In this document: positions 40,161 through 42,163 of the stretch, in pieces
Layout: every line of letters begins with the position of its first letter
Numbering within the stretch: position 1 is the first letter of the stretch
Source: UKL13-2 sp031431435
GTDB taxonomy: Bacteria > Pseudomonadota > Gammaproteobacteria > Burkholderiales > Usitatibacteraceae
NCBI GenBank assembly: GCA_031431435.1
Contig: JANPDI010000081.1
Location: 1 to 42,163, forward strand
Reading direction: 5' to 3'
Length of the DNA stretch: 42,163 bases
The notes under the pieces: generated by a model
Told to the model about the DNA's origin: nothing
Seen by the model: only the letters and a program-made list of their open reading frames with translations
Database searches by the model: none
Position numbers and translations under genes: made by a program

Positions 40161-40907
40161 TTAATTGGTGATCGATTCCAGGCGCAGCAACTCCGCCTTG
40201 ACCACGCCGTAACATTCACATGCGCTTGCCTCTAACGCACCCCGATCCAACACGGAAATATGCCCGCGCCGGTAGCTGATGATGCCGGCTTGTTGCAGCA
40301 CACCGGCGGCCTCGGTAATGCCCTCGCGGCGCACCCCGAGCATGCCGGCGATCATTTCCTGCGTAATCACCATGTCGGTGTTGGCGATCCGGTCGATGGT
40401 GGTGAGAAAAAGCCGGCAGAGTTGTTGCTCGATCAAGTGATGCCGGTTGCAGGCCGCGTACTGAAAGGTCTGCGTGATCAAGGCTTGGGTATACCTGAGT
40501 AACAACCGGCGGAATACGCCGTTGCGTTCAAACTCCGCATTGAATAGCGGTCGCGGTAGTCGAAAACCTTCGCCGCCGGTCTGAACAACAGCGGACCCTG
40601 CGGTACTGCCGCCGCTCATGAACAGTGAAACACCAACCACACCTTCGTTACCAACGCTGGCGGTCTCAATCGAGCCGCCCGCCTCGGTCACATAATGCAA
40701 TGACACAATTGCGGTGGTCGGAAAATAAGCGTAGTGCAGCAGTTCGCCCGGCTCATAAAGCGCCGTGCCAAGCTTCATTGGCACGTGTTCCAGGCGCGAG
40801 GCAATACGCGCAAGCTCATCCGGCGGAAGCTGTGCGAGCAGCCGGTTAAGGCAGGGGTTGTTCGCAACCGACTTTTTATCGTCAGTTGGCGTGATGGCAG
40901 GTGGCAT
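40161..40907 (-). CDS. Crp/Fnr-family transcription regulator
   Basis: 248 aa from ATG 40907. N-terminal cyclic-nucleotide-like domain (LEHVPMKLGTALYEPGELLHY, divided here, near residues 40-60), a long helix, and a C-terminal winged helix with VITQEMIAGMLGVRREGITEA as the HTH. No Cys cluster for iron-sulfur binding. It is separated by 16 bp from the receiver-PAS gene on the same strand, suggesting co-expression with that signalling gene. Targets and ligand unknown. Confidence 0.9.
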   Translation of the reverse strand: MPPAITPTDDKKSVANNPCLNRLLAQLPPDELARIASRLEHVPMKLGTALYEPGELLHYAYFPTTAIVSLHYVTEAGGSIETASVGNEGVVGVSLFMSGGSTAGSAVVQTGGEGFRLPRPLFNAEFERNGVFRRLLLRYTQALITQTFQYAACNRHHLIEQQLCRLFLTTIDRIANTDMVITQEMIAGMLGVRREGITEAAGVLQQAGIISYRRGHISVLDRGALEASACECYGVVKAELLRLESITN

Positions 40908-40922
40908 ACGCGGACGTTTTCG

Positions 40923-41783
40923 TTACGGTGCCGTAGACGGCGTTGGCGTTGGATTCGACGGACGTGGCGGGCTGCACTCAATGCCGATTCCACGATAACC
41001 GATAAAGCGTGCACCGCGGTCGAACATTGGTTCACCGCTGACGCGATAGTGCTGCGTCAATCCAATGGCGTTTGTGCGGCTGAACGAAAAATCCAGGAAC
41101 GGCTGCCGGTCTGCAATCATTTTGTGCAACGCCTCCCGCTCTTCTTGATTCCAGCCGTTGGCTGACTGCAGGTTCGGCGTCCCGTTGATCGATTCGACGC
41201 TCAGGCCCAGCATCTCGAGTACCGGCCCCGACGTCTTGATAAATTGTCCCTGCTGATCTTGTTCCCAGTACCAATCGGAAGCGAGCTCTGTCAGTCGGCG
41301 AAAACGCGCCTCGCTCTCCCGCAGTTCGGCGGTACGATCGAGCACCGTCTGTTCGAGAATTTCGTTTTGCCGCAGCAACCGTTTGTACAATAAACGCACT
41401 TCGAGCATATTGCGGATGCGGGTGGTGACTTCGACCAAATCAAACGGCTTGCTGATGAAATCTTTTGCCCCGGCCTTGAGGGCCGCAATTTTATGGCCGG
41501 GTTGCGCCGTCAGCACAATCACCCGCATGTAATCGTCGTTGAGCGTGGCGTTGAGTGCCGCCATGACCTGAAAACCGTCCATATCGGGCATTTGCAGGTC
41601 GAGCAAAATCAAATCGTATCGGTGCAAGCGGTGCGCGGCACAAACGGTGGTCGGGTCCATGGTAAAGCTGACATTGCGATAACCGGTCTGTGTCAGTAGC
41701 TCCATCAGCAACAAGATGTTTGACTCCTGATCATCAACAATGAGTATGTTGGCATTAAACAATTCATCTTCAGTTATCATCAT
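40923..41783 (-). CDS. Response regulator with C-terminal PAS domain
   Basis: 286 aa from ATG 41783 (second ATG next to it). Receiver domain residues 12-125 with acidic pair Asp17/Asp18 (LIVDDQES), phosphoacceptor Asp62 (LILLDLQMPDMDG) and Lys112 (DFISKPFD). A coiled helix (LLRQNEILEQTVLDRTAEL) links to a PAS domain at about 165-275 (SDWYWEQDQQGQFIKTSGPV). No DNA-binding, GGDEF, EAL or kinase domain, so output is probably by protein contact. Its start overlaps the end of the upstream receiver gene by 14 bp, indicating a shared signalling operon. Confidence 0.9.
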   Translation of the reverse strand: MMITEDELFNANILIVDDQESNILLLMELLTQTGYRNVSFTMDPTTVCAAHRLHRYDLILLDLQMPDMDGFQVMAALNATLNDDYMRVIVLTAQPGHKIAALKAGAKDFISKPFDLVEVTTRIRNMLEVRLLYKRLLRQNEILEQTVLDRTAELRESEARFRRLTELASDWYWEQDQQGQFIKTSGPVLEMLGLSVESINGTPNLQSANGWNQEEREALHKMIADRQPFLDFSFSRTNAIGLTQHYRVSGEPMFDRGARFIGYRGIGIECSPPRPSNPTPTPSTAP

Positions 41784-42163
41784 GGCTCACCACCTTTGTG
41801 TTATCCGTGTTGCGATCGCTATCGCGATTGTTTGCGTTGTGTTTTAGTGCCTCATCCAATGCCGACATCAGTTCATTGACGATGATAGGCTTGGTCAAAT
41901 AGCGTAAGAAGCCGGCTTTCAGACCGCGGTTAATATCGCGCGGCATGGCATTGGCGCTCAGCGCCATTACCGGGATGTGCGCCGTGGTCGGGTCAGCCGC
42001 CAGTATTTGTCTGGCTTGAATGCCGTTGGTGCCGGGCAGATTGATGTCCATCAGGATGACGTCTGGCAATATGGCGCGGGCAATCAAAATGCCGTTATCG
42101 GCATCGATTGCCGACAGCAGCCTGATATCCGGGCGCCTCGCCATCAGGTCTTCCACCAGCATC
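41770..42163 (-). CDS. C-terminal receiver domain, probably of a hybrid histidine kinase (partial)
   Basis: The frame is open to the end of the window and reads 130 residues from a first Met at 42162. It is a receiver domain: Asp39 (PDVILMDINLPGTNG) is the phosphoacceptor, and Lys91 (LTKP) the conserved lysine. The N-terminal acidic pair of a free receiver is missing at the window edge, and MLVEDLMARRPDI is unlike a start, so this is the end of a larger protein, most likely a hybrid sensor kinase. The C-terminal tail is polar (NANNRDSDRNTDNTK). It overlaps the following response regulator by 14 bp. Confidence 0.75.
   Translation of the reverse strand, partial: MLVEDLMARRPDIRLLSAIDADNGILIARAILPDVILMDINLPGTNGIQARQILAADPTTAHIPVMALSANAMPRDINRGLKAGFLRYLTKPIIVNELMSALDEALKHNANNRDSDRNTDNTKVVSHDDN

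Overview
The window looks like chromosomal DNA of a betaproteobacterium, probably Burkholderiales-like. I infer this from the gene families and not from any search: a Tat-exported high-potential iron-sulfur protein, a PA2779/PA2778 pair, a PA2169-type four-helix protein, OmpA proteins ending in a CLQPDRRV-type tail, a BON lipoprotein, and a Mla-type ABC operon ending in an auxiliary lipoprotein. No tRNA, rRNA or CRISPR array was seen.

Region 1 (1-7.2 kb): the 5' end of an asparagine synthetase gene (minus strand) is followed by a visibly AT-richer block of plus-strand genes of mostly unknown function. These are a one-TM protein, a DUF4145/HEPN-like protein, two membrane/coiled-coil proteins with overlapping frames, a DUF2726 protein, a lipoprotein gene broken by one in-frame TAG, and a tightly overlapping pair of an ABC/OLD-type ATPase and a PIN-like nuclease. 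This has the look of an acquired defence-type island. The ATPase-PIN pair is the best candidate for a little-described system.

Region 2 (7.4-19.9 kb): folE, a BLUF blue-light sensor and a HiPIP are followed by envelope and stress genes: PA2779/PA2778, a small His-rich protein, sodB, a 48-aa membrane peptide, a two-BON lipoprotein, an AI-2E-type permease, an OmpA-type porin-like protein and an 858-aa lipoprotein with five Ig-like repeats and an ice-binding (DUF3494) domain. An OmpA C-terminal remnant then runs straight into dps.

Region 3 (20-29 kb): a flavodoxin-fold oxidoreductase, the Anbu proteasome-like peptidase with a transglutaminase-like partner, a Crp/Fnr regulator, an alpha/beta hydrolase, a truncated PA2169 paralogue, a PNPOx-like protein, a DUF2177 membrane protein, a DUF3309-like peptide and a PQQ-dehydrogenase-like lipoprotein.

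Region 4 (28.9-32 kb): small envelope proteins (collagen-like lipoprotein, glycine-zipper protein, Trp/Tyr-rich protein with a KDQ repeat tail) and the intact PA2169-type gene.

Region 5 (32.2-36.1 kb): a four-gene Mla-like lipid transport operon (permease with STAS-like N-terminus, ATPase, MCE/MlaD protein, auxiliary lipoprotein) with overlapping or nearly abutting frames.

Region 6 (36.2-42.2 kb): a flavodoxin-family protein, two hydrophilic disordered proteins ending at a strong terminator, a PRC-barrel protein, a BON protein, a Crp/Fnr regulator, and a receiver-PAS protein overlapping the 3' end of a second receiver-containing (probably hybrid kinase) gene that runs off the window.

Scattered between genes is a family of about 40-nt palindromic repeats (at least four copies), together with other short inverted and tandem repeats. 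Two 9-bp repeats lie in frame inside coding sequence.
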